From contig CANUEZ040000140.1 of assembly GCA_948099385.1 (NCBI GenBank), positions 1,984,001 to 2,048,000 on the forward strand: a stretch of 64,000 nucleotides of DNA. The letters run 5' to 3'. Source of the DNA: Fasciola hepatica. Its lineage: Eukaryota; Platyhelminthes; Trematoda; Plagiorchiida; Fasciolidae. The position numbers and the translations under genes are program-made. The notes below the pieces were generated by a model. That model saw only the letters and a list, made by a program, of their open reading frames with translations, ran no database searches and was not told the origin of the DNA. Positions 42,299 to 53,351 of this stretch are shown here, in pieces; position 1 is the stretch's first letter; each line of letters begins with the position of its first letter.

Positions 42299-45200
42299 CT
42301 GAGGTACTTAGGACACTATCTGTACCAGCAGTAATTTCAGGAAATCGGTGAGGAACTTGGTCAATTTTTTTTGTGCATCCACTCACCTTCTATGCCCAAA
42401 ATTCGTACCACACGGTTGCCATGTGGTCCCAACACAGTTCTAAGAGCCTGTCGTAAATCACTTCCTGGTTGACAGAGTATATCAGCAGATTCAATGCATC
42501 TTAAACTCGGACGAAGTACTCCACGCTTGAATAATGGTGCTAGACTAGAACGTGTTGTGCTTTGAGCGGTATTTCTGTGCTGAAGCATAAGCTCACATAC
42601 GCGGTCAGCAATGAATACTCCGCCCGTCACACGCTGAGTTTAGTTCCGGACGCTTGTCGACTTTCACATATGCTGCTTGTATTGCTGATCTTCTGACCGA
42701 AGATTCTCTGGATGATTCACCGGATCCACGTTCTATATCAATGTCTAGAATTTTAGCAATAATGGGCGAAATAATAGCGGAATTTGTTCTCAGACTGACC
42801 TCCTACGTTGAAATGTACCTGGTCGCTTTTTCGTCTGTGATTGGACAAATGACGACAATCAAGTACGGTCACCTTTCGACTGACGTTTCGTGCCAGAATA
42901 GTGCCACTGGATGACCGCAGATCACTGCCTCTGGAAAAGTTTACTTTAACAGAAAAGACGCATTCAAAACTGGTTCTCAAACTACGAGATTTCATCAACT
43001 GTGTTGCATCATTGCACCATGATAATCATTTCTGCATTGTTTCGGGAAATTATCAACAACCCGGTTCAGTCCAAGAAAAGAATAAAGAATAAAATAAAGT
43101 ATAACAGTTTTAAGGGTACGAACAAAGCTCCCAGCAAGCTCATTAGACTGAGGATTTCGGGGTGCAGTTAGAAAACGACTATGGAAGACGTTCTAGGGCG
43201 GCCAGTGAACGTGTTTCCTATTCGGTCTGGCAGCGAAATACCAACTTTATTCCCCCTATCGGACGAAAAGAGAGAAGACGCAAGTCGGTTTACAGATGCA
43301 AGGTGTATTCTATATATCGTGGCACCGAAGCAGTACCGATACGAGAGATACACCGAACGGAAAACGAAACGCAACGGCTGTGTAGAAAACGAACCGCGAG
43401 AGCGTGCAATCGGCCAACGACCGAAAACAAAAGTCATTCAAAAAGAGATCGACGGAAACCTCGGAAAAGTCAGTCCAGTAAAATGTACGCAACCGAACAA
43501 CGCAATGAGGTCGATGTCAAACGTCAGAAAAGATCGTGGAGAAAATGGATACAAAATGGTGTCCAGAAAATAGTCATTTTCTCAAAACGATCGAGGTCAC
43601 TACAGCAGCCCCCCGCTAGAAAGCGCGGAAAGCTTTCGAAAAATGTCAAGGAGGAGGAGGCATACAAACGACATTCGTGCGCGTGAATGCGTGCAAAATA
43701 CGTGAAAGTAGCTGTGATGTAGGATGCTGATGGGCAGAATCCGTGGTATGCAGGAACCGTAGGATGATGGTCGACAGTAAACCAGATTCGTTGCCAATGA
43801 CATTGGTTGCATGAGTCGTCATCCAGGTGTGCCACACCAATAACGTACAGCGTCGGGTAACCGTTTACCAATATGATATCCGGAAGCCAAATCGGTAGGT
43901 TCGTCAGTGGCAAGGAAGGACAACGGCAGGGCCGATCCAGAGAGCAAACGTTGGTGCCAAAATTCTCCAGATTTCGTGGGACCAGCGAAGTGTACCATAT
44001 GGCGAGGTTCCATGAAACGAAAAGAAACGGAAAACTGGTGTAGCAGCCGCAATGGACTTGACTAGAATACAGTAATAACTAATGAGGTGTGTTGAATAGT
44101 GTCGAAATGATAAAGACGAAAGTTATTACGGCGAAGTGCAATGATTAAGATCGTGTTTGACCTAATCGCGAAAACGTGCTAGGCAAACGATCTTCCGACC
44201 GGAACGTGAGACGGGAGCCTCATTCACGGACGGGTGCGTGGGCGTGCTCTGCTGACTTGAACGTGAGACGATAGCCTCATTCGAAGTCGTAGCAGGCAAC
44301 GCTAACTGCAGACCCTAACGTGACACGGAAGTGTCGTCAACAGGTAGTGCAGGGTTAACATCGAATCTCATGTCAGCGGGCGACACGCTATCATCAACGT
44401 ACGCGGGTTTGAGACGATCGAGGCTAACTGTATCGACGCGACCGTGTCGATCAACCCTAAAGGTCTTATAGTGACGAGGAATCATGCGAAATAGACCTTC
44501 GTAAGTCTATTGTATTGGTTTCCGTACCGAATCAACACGAATGAATACATGCGAACAAGTTTCGAGTTCGGTCGGAACAAAAACCTGTCGTCGCTGCATT
44601 CGAGTCTGTGCTGGAGCGAGATTTTGCATGTACGTAGACAAACGGTGAACGTTAGTCTGTACGACAAGTGAGTCTGCACTCCGTGGCGTAAAGAATTCCC
44701 CAGGCAGTCGTAATTTCGTGCCGTAGACAAGTTCTGCGGCGGAACATTGGATATCTGCCTTTATGCAAGTCTTGATACTAAGCAGAACTAGTGGTAACGT
44801 TTCGTACCAGTCGGGGCTCTCGTGTGCCGTAAGAGCCGCTTTGAGCTGGCGATGAAAACGTTGGACTGAACCATTGGATGCCCGATAGTACGCGGTCGTA
44901 CAAACGCTTTCCGTACCCAGCATGTGAGTTAATGAAGAGAATAGATCGGACTCAAATTGTTGCCCTTGATCGGTAGTGATTGTCGAAGGACAACCATATA
45001 AAGCTATCCATCGTTCTATCAGATGTCGAGCCACCTATTCGGCTGTGACAATAGAGATGGGAATAGACTCGGGCCACCTCGTAAATCTATCGACTCACGT
45101 TATTAAGTAGGTGTACCCGTGTGATGGGGTCAGTGGACCCACAATGTTTACGTGGATATGATTGAAGTGAGCATCAGGCGTAGCAAAAGTACCGATAGGC

Positions 45201-47490
45201 GGAGCTACGTGCCCATGCACTTTAGATCGTTGACATTGTAGACACTGTTTTGCCCACATACGAACATCTTTATTTATGGACGGTCAGACGTATCGTGCAC
45301 CTACTAATCGGAGACTGGCTGCGTTGCCTAGATGTGAGAGTCCATGTAGGGTGTCGAACACGAGACGCCGATATGTAGAGGGTAAGACTGGTCGAGGTAG
45401 GCCAGTAGACATGTCGCAGATTATAGTCCTAGCACTGGTGGCCAGAGGTGCGGACTGACACTGTAGCGACGATGACTGAGCGGCTTCCATACATGAAGAA
45501 TCCTGTGCCTGTGATGCAGCCATGGCAGGGATGTCTAAAACCGGAGATTTGATAGCATTAGGCGAAATACGCGACAACGCATCTGCAACGCAGTTCGACT
45601 CACCTTTAACGTGCCGTAGGTCAGTCGTAAACTGAGAAATATCGTCCAAGTGTATGGCTTCTCGTGGGGAATAAAAGTCAGACTTAGTATGCAATGCATA
45701 CGTCAAAGGCTCATAGTCGGTATAGAGGATAAAATATCGACCCCGGACTGCATGACGGAGATGTTTGATGGCATTATATGCAGTCAGCAGTTGGAGACCG
45801 AAAGCACTATATTTCGTTTCCGTGGGACTGAGACTTCGAGAGAAAAACTCTAATGGCTGCCATATCCCAGAAACAGACTGTTGCAAGACAGCTCCGATGG
45901 CAAAGTCGGATGCATCCACGACTATGCTCAGGGTGGCGGACGGAACTGGGTGCATTAGGAGCGTGGTCTGAGCTAATGTCGCTTTATTCTCCGAGAACGC
46001 TACTCGTGCGGCATCCGTAGGCGACAGCTTACGTGAATTGTCACGAAGTAGGTCAGTTAATGGAAGCAAACGTTCAGCGGCATGCAGTATGAAACGACGA
46101 TGAAAGTTAACTCCTTGATTGAGGACGGTACGGCGTAATCTAGAATCGAGTAATTCGTGGCACGTACAAGAGTTTTGCAGATTTGGAAATTGATTTTTGG
46201 GTTTTTCTAAGGAAACTTTTAATTCTTTCTATAATTATGACAGTGTAGTTACGATTGGCTGTATAATTCATCAAATCAGGTATCAGACATGGCGCATGCT
46301 TGAAAGATGCGCCAAAAGTGGTGTTTTCCCGAGCCCGCATGTTTGGTTCATACCATTCCTCATCAAGTGGTGTCTATACCTGCTCCTTTGAGCTCATTCT
46401 TGGGAATGACCTTGAAACCTGGGAGAAGTTAGAGTATATCCTCTAGTTTTTCGGTGGTGCACTTGAGCTGGAGTTGTCTTTTTTTAAGGGTCAGCCGATG
46501 ATCACCACATACCCGTGGGGTTTTGCCACCTGACCTGAGGGGGTTACAATGGTAATGGCTCAGTCGGAAGATTCAACTGGGGTGATGATGCATTTTTCAT
46601 GTATGGGTTGCATAGTGAGGTAAATTGGTTTTCATAAGCGAAATGGTACAGTGCGCCGCTTGATAAACGCCAGCCCCAAGCACTTCCAGTCTAATAGGTG
46701 GTATATTCATTCCACCAACAACTTTGGGGCGTGGAAGACTGGGCCATCGAAGACGAGGCGAATCACCCGTGTGATGTGACTGGACTTTTAAATTGAAATC
46801 CGCGTCAGATACCGCACCTTCCTTCACATCCCAAAACTACGAACGACATGGTTTGCGCGAGCAACAAAATCATTTGTTTTCTAATAAGAGAAGTGTTATT
46901 TTTATAATTTGCTAGGCAGTTTTGTCGGAAAAATAGTTCATCTTGACACCAATTCTAGGTCATTTGGCAGGTCTTCGTTTGATGATTCCTGAAAAATAAA
47001 TCGACTAACTTTGATCATCAGTCAGCTTGAAGAAGCCTAAGACTAATTTCACTGATTAAGTACAGAACAGTCTTAAAGTTCCTTGTTATGTTCTTAGATT
47101 GGTGTAACTTGGAATGAAACATAAATACACAATGGAAATTTTATTCGAGGATGGTGGATCTTCTAATTCGTTACTCAATTCGTAAATAGTCGTACGTAGA
47201 AACAATAAACAACGACCATGTACTGTATTGATCGTAGCTCACCACCTCCGGTGTACATTGCACACCGACATCTTTATATCTACCGTCACTCTTCTTGGAT
47301 TCCAAAAACGGATTTCGTAATGCCCTCCACCGAAGGTTTTCACTGATTTTTTGCATCACTGCACTTGCGAAATTCTGTCTACCAACGGAGTCTAAGGTAG
47401 AAGCACTTAAAAAGGTAGTCTCACCAATAATTATGGAACAAACTTTTGCTTCCGGGAGTAAAGGTCGACCACGTGCACCCTTCCAATTAA
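42183..47490 (-). CDS. Unrecognised host gene, five exons (partial)
   Basis: Five minus-strand exons (47490-47243, 42998-42873, 42802-42668, 42633-42387, 42298-42183) have AG acceptors and GT donors, and their phases agree at every junction; the joined frame is open until a TAG. The product has no domain I can name. It has a segment GETTFLSASTLDSVGRQNFA, a KDVGVQCTPE motif, a Ser/Arg-rich linker (RGSGESSRESSVRRSA), and ADRVCELMLQHRNTA with a charged C-terminus. Intron lengths are 4244, 70, 34 and 88 nt; the 4.2-kb intron holds the gypsy element. The 5' end is missing. Exon 42998-42873 is the weakest, since the opposite strand is also open there. Phase consistency, not homology, is the evidence. 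Confidence 0.6.
42387..42633 (-). CDS. Unrecognised gene, exon d
   Basis: Acceptor CTAAACTCAG, strong donor GTGAGT, 247 nt, phase 0 in and phase 1 out. It contains GGVFIADRVCELMLQHRNTA and LRQALRTVLGPHGNRVVRIL. This is the best-supported exon of the gene besides exon a. Confidence 0.65.
42668..42802 (-). CDS. Unrecognised gene, exon c
   Basis: Acceptor TTTCAACGTAG, donor GTGAAA, 45 codons, phase 0 at both ends. It reads SLRTNSAIISPIIAKILDID and a Ser/Arg-rich segment. The next intron is only 34 nt. Confidence 0.5.
42873..42998 (-). CDS. Unrecognised gene, exon b
   Basis: Acceptor GATGCAACACAG with a poor pyrimidine tract, donor GTGACC, 42 codons, phase 0 at both ends. It includes SVKVNFSRGSDLRSSSGTIL. 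The plus strand is also open here and followed by AATAAA (43080-43096), so the strand is not certain. Confidence 0.45.
43163..43604 (-). repeat. gypsy 3' LTR (about 442 bp) with polypurine tract
   Basis: On minus, a polypurine tract AGCGGGGGG (43617-43609) directly precedes a TG...CA unit starting TGTAGTGACC (43604) and ending AACTGCA (43163). Inside are TATATA (43318-43309) and AATAAA (43251-43246), about 60 nt apart, consistent with a promoter and poly(A) site around R. No second copy of this LTR was seen, so the borders rest on signals and not on LTR comparison. Confidence 0.65.
44140..46125 (-). pseudogene. gypsy pol remnant: RNase H and integrase
   Basis: RNase H begins after NFHRRF and HAAERLLPLTDLLRD with VVDASDFAIGAVLQQ, LYTDYEPLTYALHT and ESNCVADALSRI, which include its acidic residues. 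Integrase follows with an HHCC-type zinc segment (LHGLSHLGN, CLQCQRSKVHG), the first catalytic block IHVNIVGPLTP (family 'HVDIVGPLP'; the Asp is Asn here), TDQGQQFESDLF with the second Asp, and NGSVQRFHRQLKAAL, where the usual catalytic Glu of 'ERFHR' is Gln. After a stop and shift at about 44515 comes the C-terminal YEGLFRMIPRHYKTFRVDRH and VSLDRLKPAYVD. In-frame stops (for example after GARYV) and two lost acidic residues mean the integrase cannot work. Confidence 0.85.
46158..46355 (-). repeat. About 198-bp repeat, direct copy of 41880-42072
   Basis: See the partner. It starts 12 bp beyond the break in the gypsy coding text, so it may be what the truncated gypsy element recombined with. 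Confidence 0.75.
46356..47242. other. Intron of the minus-strand gene, nothing recognised
   Basis: A minus frame at 46597-46827 is unsupported. There is no domain, simple repeat or tRNA-like unit. Confidence 0.45.
47243..47490 (-). CDS. Unrecognised gene, exon a
   Basis: Acceptor TTCTGCTCACAG, donor GTGAGC, 248 nt. It enters needing one base from upstream and leaves in phase 0. The long minus frame (82 codons) with good sites at both ends supports a real exon. A plus-strand frame overlaps it but lacks such sites. Confidence 0.65.
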
Positions 47491-48804
47491 CTGTGAGCAG
47501 AAATTCAGGCACTATCAATTGTCTCAACATTTCGTGTACACGCTCCCAGCATTACCGCCAGCCAATTTCTGGAGAAAATTCGTCCAGGGAAATTATTACT
47601 GGTGTCGGTAACTTACCACTTGTTCATATTGAAAACAAAATAGCTCGGAGAGCAAGCTTGTTTTCAGTTATTCGTACTAAAACCAGTACCTAACAATAAA
47701 TACAAAGCAAAACAACAATGGGGAATGATTATCCAAGTCTGTCTGTGCGTGTGTGCATGCAAAATTGATCTCAGTGAAGGATGTTCGAGTGGTTCCCACT
47801 TATTCGAGAATAAGAAATGGGCCATGGAATTTCAAGTGCCTGCACTAATTGTTTCTGAGCACACTGGGGAGGATTGTGGAGTCGAACTTTGACGACTTCG
47901 GCTGCGGCTAAGATGTGACACTTGAAAAGAGCCATATTCGATGCTGTGTTGGTATGGGTATGAATAACTGAAAACGAGCTTGTTCACGACGCTGTTTTGT
48001 TCTCAGTGTTTTAGTGGGATTTTTCGTACGCTTGTTCGTATACCGCATCATCTCGCAGTCTGTCCTTCAGTTTCTAAAGTTCCTGCTTGCTGCCGGCAGG
48101 GATGCCCCACCGAGACAAATTGTTGGGAGTCATAGTAGTTATTTTCTTTCGGATAAAAAAGTGTTCACATGTGAACTTTGCAATGGTATCCATGCATTTT
48201 TGATTGAGAGAAAACATTTAACTACGTCATGGACGGACAAAGAAAAATAAAGTTTACTAGGAAGTTTTCTTCTTCCTTATGTTTCCCTTTGATGGTGGTT
48301 GTCCGTACGGAAGACGTGGAAGCCATCCTGTTAAGTTTCCATAAAATTTCTCTTTCATGAACTTACTTCGAACTGAACTGCTGCCGTGGGCTCACAATCA
48401 GAGTTGAGGTGCACCGTCTTGCATAGCTAACAAACGTTTTAAAATGAAAAAGTTATTCAACTAAGCAAAATTCATCCTTTGAGATTGCCATGGATAAAAA
48501 TACCAACCGCTTTTGTGGACTGCGCCCCTTCTGCGTGCAGCGGTGACAGCCATAGAAACCATTGTGCTGGCTCACTTGTTTGATCATAGTCCTTGCCGGT
48601 GCATCAGGAACGATACTGGAAAGAAAGATGCTGTTTCACACTCCAGTCCCCCGAATAACCGTGCCGTCATTCGAAAACCCCTTAGTTCATCCAATAAGTC
48701 CTCAAAGTAAGTTTGCATGTCTGTTGGCTTCCACATTCCACATTATAGGCATATTAAAAACTTGAGTTTGGATCAAGTGCTGGTCCTGGAACAAGCCGAA
48801 GTTG
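47491..48804. other. Unassigned DNA, probably upstream intron
   Basis: This should contain upstream intronic sequence of the minus-strand gene. Plus-strand frames at 48014-48250 and 48513-48765 have no recognised motif. Confidence 0.4.
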
Positions 48805-49036
48805 TTATGAAGACCCACGGACTAAACCCAGTCGATTAACATGAAGTTGGATCAAGGCCGCACAGTTTTCGTTCGTGGCTGCGTTTACGTGGACTACCCG
48901 ATAATATGCGTGGTCGATTGGTAGGTTTGGATGCAGTTGCCGTAGGATTCGAAGCATGGATCTTACATTCTCCAAAGACATTTTAAGATGCACTGCAATC
49001 TGGCTTACTACGGTGCTTGCGGACAATTTGGGACTT
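48805..49036 (-). CDS. Possible exon, unrecognised
   Basis: On minus a strong pyrimidine tract and acceptor (TCCCTTTTTTGTTAG) is followed by an open frame with KLSASTVVSQIAVHLKMSLE and ENCAALIQLHVNRLG, which looks helical and protein-like. It ends in a stop at 48805 unless spliced earlier. It could be an upstream exon of the 42-47 kb gene, a separate terminal exon, or part of an element. I do not recognise it. Confidence 0.3.
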
Positions 49037-50299
49037 ATTTCTAACAAAAAAGGGATAAAGCTTCCGAGATGAACAGCCCCTTTCCGTCACATACGAGGTG
49101 ACGGCTATGCTATTAGAAATGTGTCCGAGCTTTTGCTGGTTGACAGAGGTTGGAACAACCAGTTTTCTTCATCCGTAGAACTGGCTAAAGCTTCGCTTTC
49201 TTGATCACCATATAATTTGGAGCTGTGAAAATAAGTTAAGGACAAAAACCCTCTTATGCCCATGCGCATTTGATGTTATTTTTGACGAGTCCTCTCTGGA
49301 ATGCACAACAATTAGGACGGAAACATCCTCAACAGCTCCGCTTTTAACCAGCGGCGGACTTTGAAACATTTATATTCATGAAGGGGATTTTCTAATGAAA
49401 GGTACCTTGTCCATCTTCAGCAGATTCTACCAACTCCGTCGTACCGTTCAACAGTACTTCAGCCGTTCTTACATCATGGGTTGATTTCTACGTCGCCGAA
49501 TTTTGTTCTTGGTGACCTAGGAGGACCACGGTGATACGATTTCAAATTTATTTTCTAGCTCGAAGAAACAAACCCATAAATACCTTTACGGTTGTGGAAA
49601 ACCTACTGAATACACCAGTCTGATAGGTCGAGAATACAATAACGAACCAATAAACATGTAAGCAATGAGGTAAGGTACCAATGAGAGACATGAGAATGAA
49701 TATTCCTACAAGTAACAAACAGACAACCACAAACTTTGCTAATTTATTACCTAGGCTTCATTAAATGTGGCCTTAGCCGGAAAACAACCGAAGCACACTC
49801 GCTGGCAGCGAGTAGCGTTGGTAGACTCTCGCGACAAAATGGGCGATAAAATCAGATCGATTGGAACAAACATAATTTAAAAATGAAAACTAGAGAACTT
49901 ATCAGTGCAGTTAGAGTTTTAATTTAAGGCACGACGAATTTCTGTCTCACTGATGAACACAAAGCACACGTCTCCATGTGAATAAGCATGCAAAATAAAC
50001 TTTTACAACGGCAATGAACTGAAAGAAGGAAATAAACGTTTCTCACAAATTAGATGGTCTTTGGGGGAAGTAAAAACAGATTTGAGGCTCGACTGCTTTT
50101 ATCCATATAGTTGCTGATGAATCAAGCTCGTAGTAAAACCCGACCGCCGGGGGGTCTTATTGGGGTCTGTTTGCCATACTTCGTGCTGCTTGGGCCCAAG
50201 TGCCTTACTATGAAATATTCACGTGCAACTGATGAGGAATTTATACCCAGAGTACACGGATCAGGACCAGAAATGAGAAATTCATACAGGATGGGATAA
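49037..50299. other. Unassigned DNA
   Basis: Only short frames. A hydrophobic minus frame at 49548-49730 is probably chance. No repeats recognised. Confidence 0.4.
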
Positions 50300-50880
50300 G
50301 AATTAAAATCTTGAATCGGGATGACACATGAACTTAAGCCGGTAACGACTGGCTAGTAATACCTCGAATCGTGACATCGGTAAGCTGAATATGGGCTCCA
50401 CAGGAACAACTTCGAAATGATATTTCGAAGTATTAAAGATGGTGCTGCCCGTGTCAACCACAAAATTATAAGAATCGTCATTTCTAGTAAACGAAATCTG
50501 AGTTTTATGAGAAGGGGGTGGGGGTGTTACAGACAACAGCGAAGCAAATGAAGAAGCCCTCCTTTAGGTGGAGCTGGGATGAAGCCTGAACTAGCGGCCA
50601 TGCGACACTACTTAGTCGGCGTACACTCGGAACGTGACCCGTTTTACCACAGGAAGAACACCAGGAATTTCGGTGTAGAAAAGAAAACCGGGAATTTAAG
50701 CCCTCACAGGAAGCACGATTTCCGTACTATCTGTGCACGAGAGTGGGAGAATCGCTCAGGCCTCCGGGATAAATACCACTGGCACGGTAACCGCCTAAAG
50801 GTTTGCATTGTCGCTGAGTTTCGCCTGTATTTTTCCTCTGCCTTCTGGTTAAATTGAACAGAACTGCTTTGTTTAGAGAC
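50300..50880 (-). pseudogene. LTR-retrotransposon gag zinc knuckle and aspartic protease remnant
   Basis: On minus a degenerate CCHC knuckle (CSSCGKTGHVPSVR, last Cys lost) near 50690-50650 is followed, at about 50450, by YNFVVDTGSTIFN, the aspartic protease DTGS site, and then SLPMSRFEVLLASRY. This order (knuckle then protease) is the gag-pol junction of gypsy-type elements. It is on the same strand as the truncated gypsy element 4 kb downstream, which lacks exactly these domains, but the two are not contiguous. No flanking LTR was seen. Confidence 0.5.
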
Positions 50881-51241
50881 CCGATTATAGATTTGAATTC
50901 TGATATTGTTCACATTTAGCTTTAATTCAGCTCAGTTCGGTTCAGAGGACATGAGAGCGGGGCACTTAAATTGTCCAATTCCTTGCTTTTCAAACTTCTT
51001 GAATTCGCCGGCGCTGCGAATTGCTGGAAGGCCAGGCCTCCTCGGATCTAATAGATGTTAAAACAGGGAAGGAAGGACTTTCAGCCATTCTGAGCCAATC
51101 CGGGGGGTGTAGGGGTCCTTTTTGCTATCTGCTTAAAACTGGTGGCCAGTTATTCACAGGGCCACGTGTTAGAAAGTGTTACTCAAGGCTAAGGGCTCGA
51201 TAGTGATACGGTAGGTGTAACGGCAAATAAGATGGAAATGG

Positions 51242-51244
<3 letters not shown>
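50881..51244. other. Unassigned DNA
   Basis: Nothing recognised. Confidence 0.45.

Positions 51245-51298
<54 letters not shown>
51245..51298 (+). repeat. (AAT)18 microsatellite, LINE tail
   Basis: An uninterrupted 54-bp AAT/ATA repeat, the longest perfect microsatellite in the window. It is the 3' (ATT)n tail of a minus-strand LINE relic. Confidence 0.95.
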
Positions 51299-51299
<1 letters not shown>

Positions 51300-53351
51300 G
51301 TATATTTTCTTGATCGTGGTCGAGACACATGCACAAAGCATGATCAGCGAATACAGCAATTCGCAGCAATGTGGGGTAATCACAATTTTGAAGTTCAAGG
51401 TTCACTCATTTGCAGTAATAGAGCAATAAGCGTGAACGGTGTTTAAGTGAAATAAAGCGGAGAGTGTCGGCGCGGCTATTGTGAATCGGTTTCGACTTCG
51501 GGACAGGGGCGATATGGTTAGCCGGATAGACGTAGGAATGCAGATAAAAGCAATACTGAAGAAGGGTAAAAGTGCAGTGTTTGCAAAAACCCATAAAGCA
51601 ACTGGTGTCGGACATCACAACATGAACTGGGAGTTGAGGCAGGGATAGTACACAACTTGTCTTATAGGTGCCGATAACTGTCTACGAAGGATCCGGTAGT
51701 CCAGAATGGATCACGGCGATCTAAGGAATTTGGTGTACAGTCGATGAAGATAGAGAGAGAGCGGTGGAATGAAAAAGATTCAAAGAAGAGTCGAGAAGAG
51801 TAGAAGGAGACGCGGTGTGGCACCAACTGTACATTTGAGGAATCAATATCGAGAAACCGGTTGAGAGTGTTACCCAAAGACAATTTAAAATAGAGTTAAC
51901 ATGGTGTTATCGAAGTGCAGTCGGAGATGCCTGCGGGATATAGAGAAGATTGATCCTCCATTGGATAATTCATTGTGGAAGGAGCCTGTGATACAAATGC
52001 AAGTGAATCGAATGGGATAATCAGATTGGCCTTTCTGTATAGGTTATTCCAGAACTATATGAAGAATCACATGGAAGCAGAAACCTTTATCAGGAATGCA
52101 GAGTGCTTTTAAGGAGCGTGAACGGTGAGTGGACGTAGAACGGGGAATTTCAACGAGAAGCCGTCAAGGAAACACTCTGTTGGAGACAAAAGTTGCTGAT
52201 GTAACCAAGCAAATATGCACAGGTAGGGAAGAGGAAGGAAGACAGCGGTACCTGGGAGAGGCCAGACCCGAAGGAACAGGGGAAGTTGAAAGAGTGTAAG
52301 GGTGCGATTTTCTCCATACGTGATAAAAGAATGAATAACCAAGTGGTTGGTATTTTGTTTCATAAAGGTATTGGTTGCTGTTGATGACAGGTATTGCATG
52401 ATGAGGATAGCAGTCAAAAAGGGCTATGCTGACGAAATGGAGAGAGTAGGTACGGAAAGCAGCGGCGAGGGCCAGATTCCGGTCATTATTTTCGGTATTG
52501 CAATGCAGAATGAATTGAACTTTGTGTAGAGTACGGGAAATGGATGCTGATGGGGTGTGGGATGATGGGTGATGTCAAGAATCCGTCCGACGGTCCGGTG
52601 AGACTGTCATGATTAATTTCAATCCTGGTTATGGGATTGTGACCACTGGTCAGCCATGTGGGGTGCTCCATATAAAGCGTCATCGGGTGTGGGTATAGGT
52701 TTACCCATGGTCAATCCGATCGATCAAATCGTTTAGTCCGTTAGGTAATCCAGGGGTAACGTCGATTTGGTTGATGGGCTACCCAGGTAAGCAGTGTGTT
52801 CTGAAAGAGAGGAGAAATGTGACAGTCTGGAGAATGTTCCAGCTGGGAGTTATGATTAACGGCTTAACGAAAATTAGAGTGATAATGCTACTTGACGGCC
52901 AGTTGGCCGATCTATGAGGGATTAGCGGACGGAGATTGGTAGTTTTGTAGGGCAGTCGGTTGATAATGGAGATATTAAGCGCATGCTTAGCCAGAGTAAA
53001 AAATGGTTAGGCTGATAGGTGGTAAAAGAGTAAAGGGGCCCGGCAGGGGATCACAAATAAAACAGTAAAAGAGGGTGGGGTCAGAGATAGGAATGGGAAA
53101 AAGGAAAGACAGCAGTCAGGTTGTTGACCCGGCTGTAGGTGAGGGTGCGGAAACCATAAAAACAAAAGGAAATGCTCAGAGCTAAGGTGAGGCCTTCTTG
53201 TGTGAATGCAAACGTGCTGGTTTTCCGTGGGGTATTGAGTAATCAGATGCATACGTTTGCTGGGTGGAATGGGGTCATAACATACCATAAGCAAATACGC
53301 TGATCGGTAAGTATTGGTTATTAAAAGATGGTAATCTGCGTAATAAGACAC
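51299..53351 (-). mobile_element. Degenerate LINE relic with (ATT)n tail
   Basis: The minus strand is open for long stretches in alternating frames with Ser, Pro, Leu and Phe-rich text (for example PFDSLAFVSQAP, SFHRSLSIFIDCTPNSLDRR). It ends SRKYTIII at the microsatellite. The 3' 350 bp are shared with 40371-40900. I do not recognise an endonuclease or RT motif with confidence, so the clade is open. The left (3') border is firm; the 5' border is not. Confidence 0.45.

Larger units (their letters stand above)
43163..46145 (-). mobile_element. Ty3/gypsy LTR retrotransposon, 5'-truncated
   Basis: Inserted in the large intron of the minus-strand gene, in the same orientation. It retains, from 46145 down, the end of RT, RNase H, integrase with its C-terminal tail, a polypurine tract and one LTR. 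gag, protease, most of RT and the 5' LTR are absent. At 46145 the coding text breaks off abruptly next to a dispersed repeat (46158-46355). Confidence 0.85.

Noticed and set aside
43162..43686. Plus-strand 174- and 130-codon basic open frames
   Set aside because: They are antisense to the gypsy LTR and have highly biased Arg/Lys/Glu composition; the LTR signals on minus explain the region better.
41880..46355. Direct repeats considered as the two LTRs of the gypsy element
   Set aside because: The polypurine tract and TG...CA unit place the 3' LTR at 43163-43604, and host exons lie between that LTR and the left repeat.
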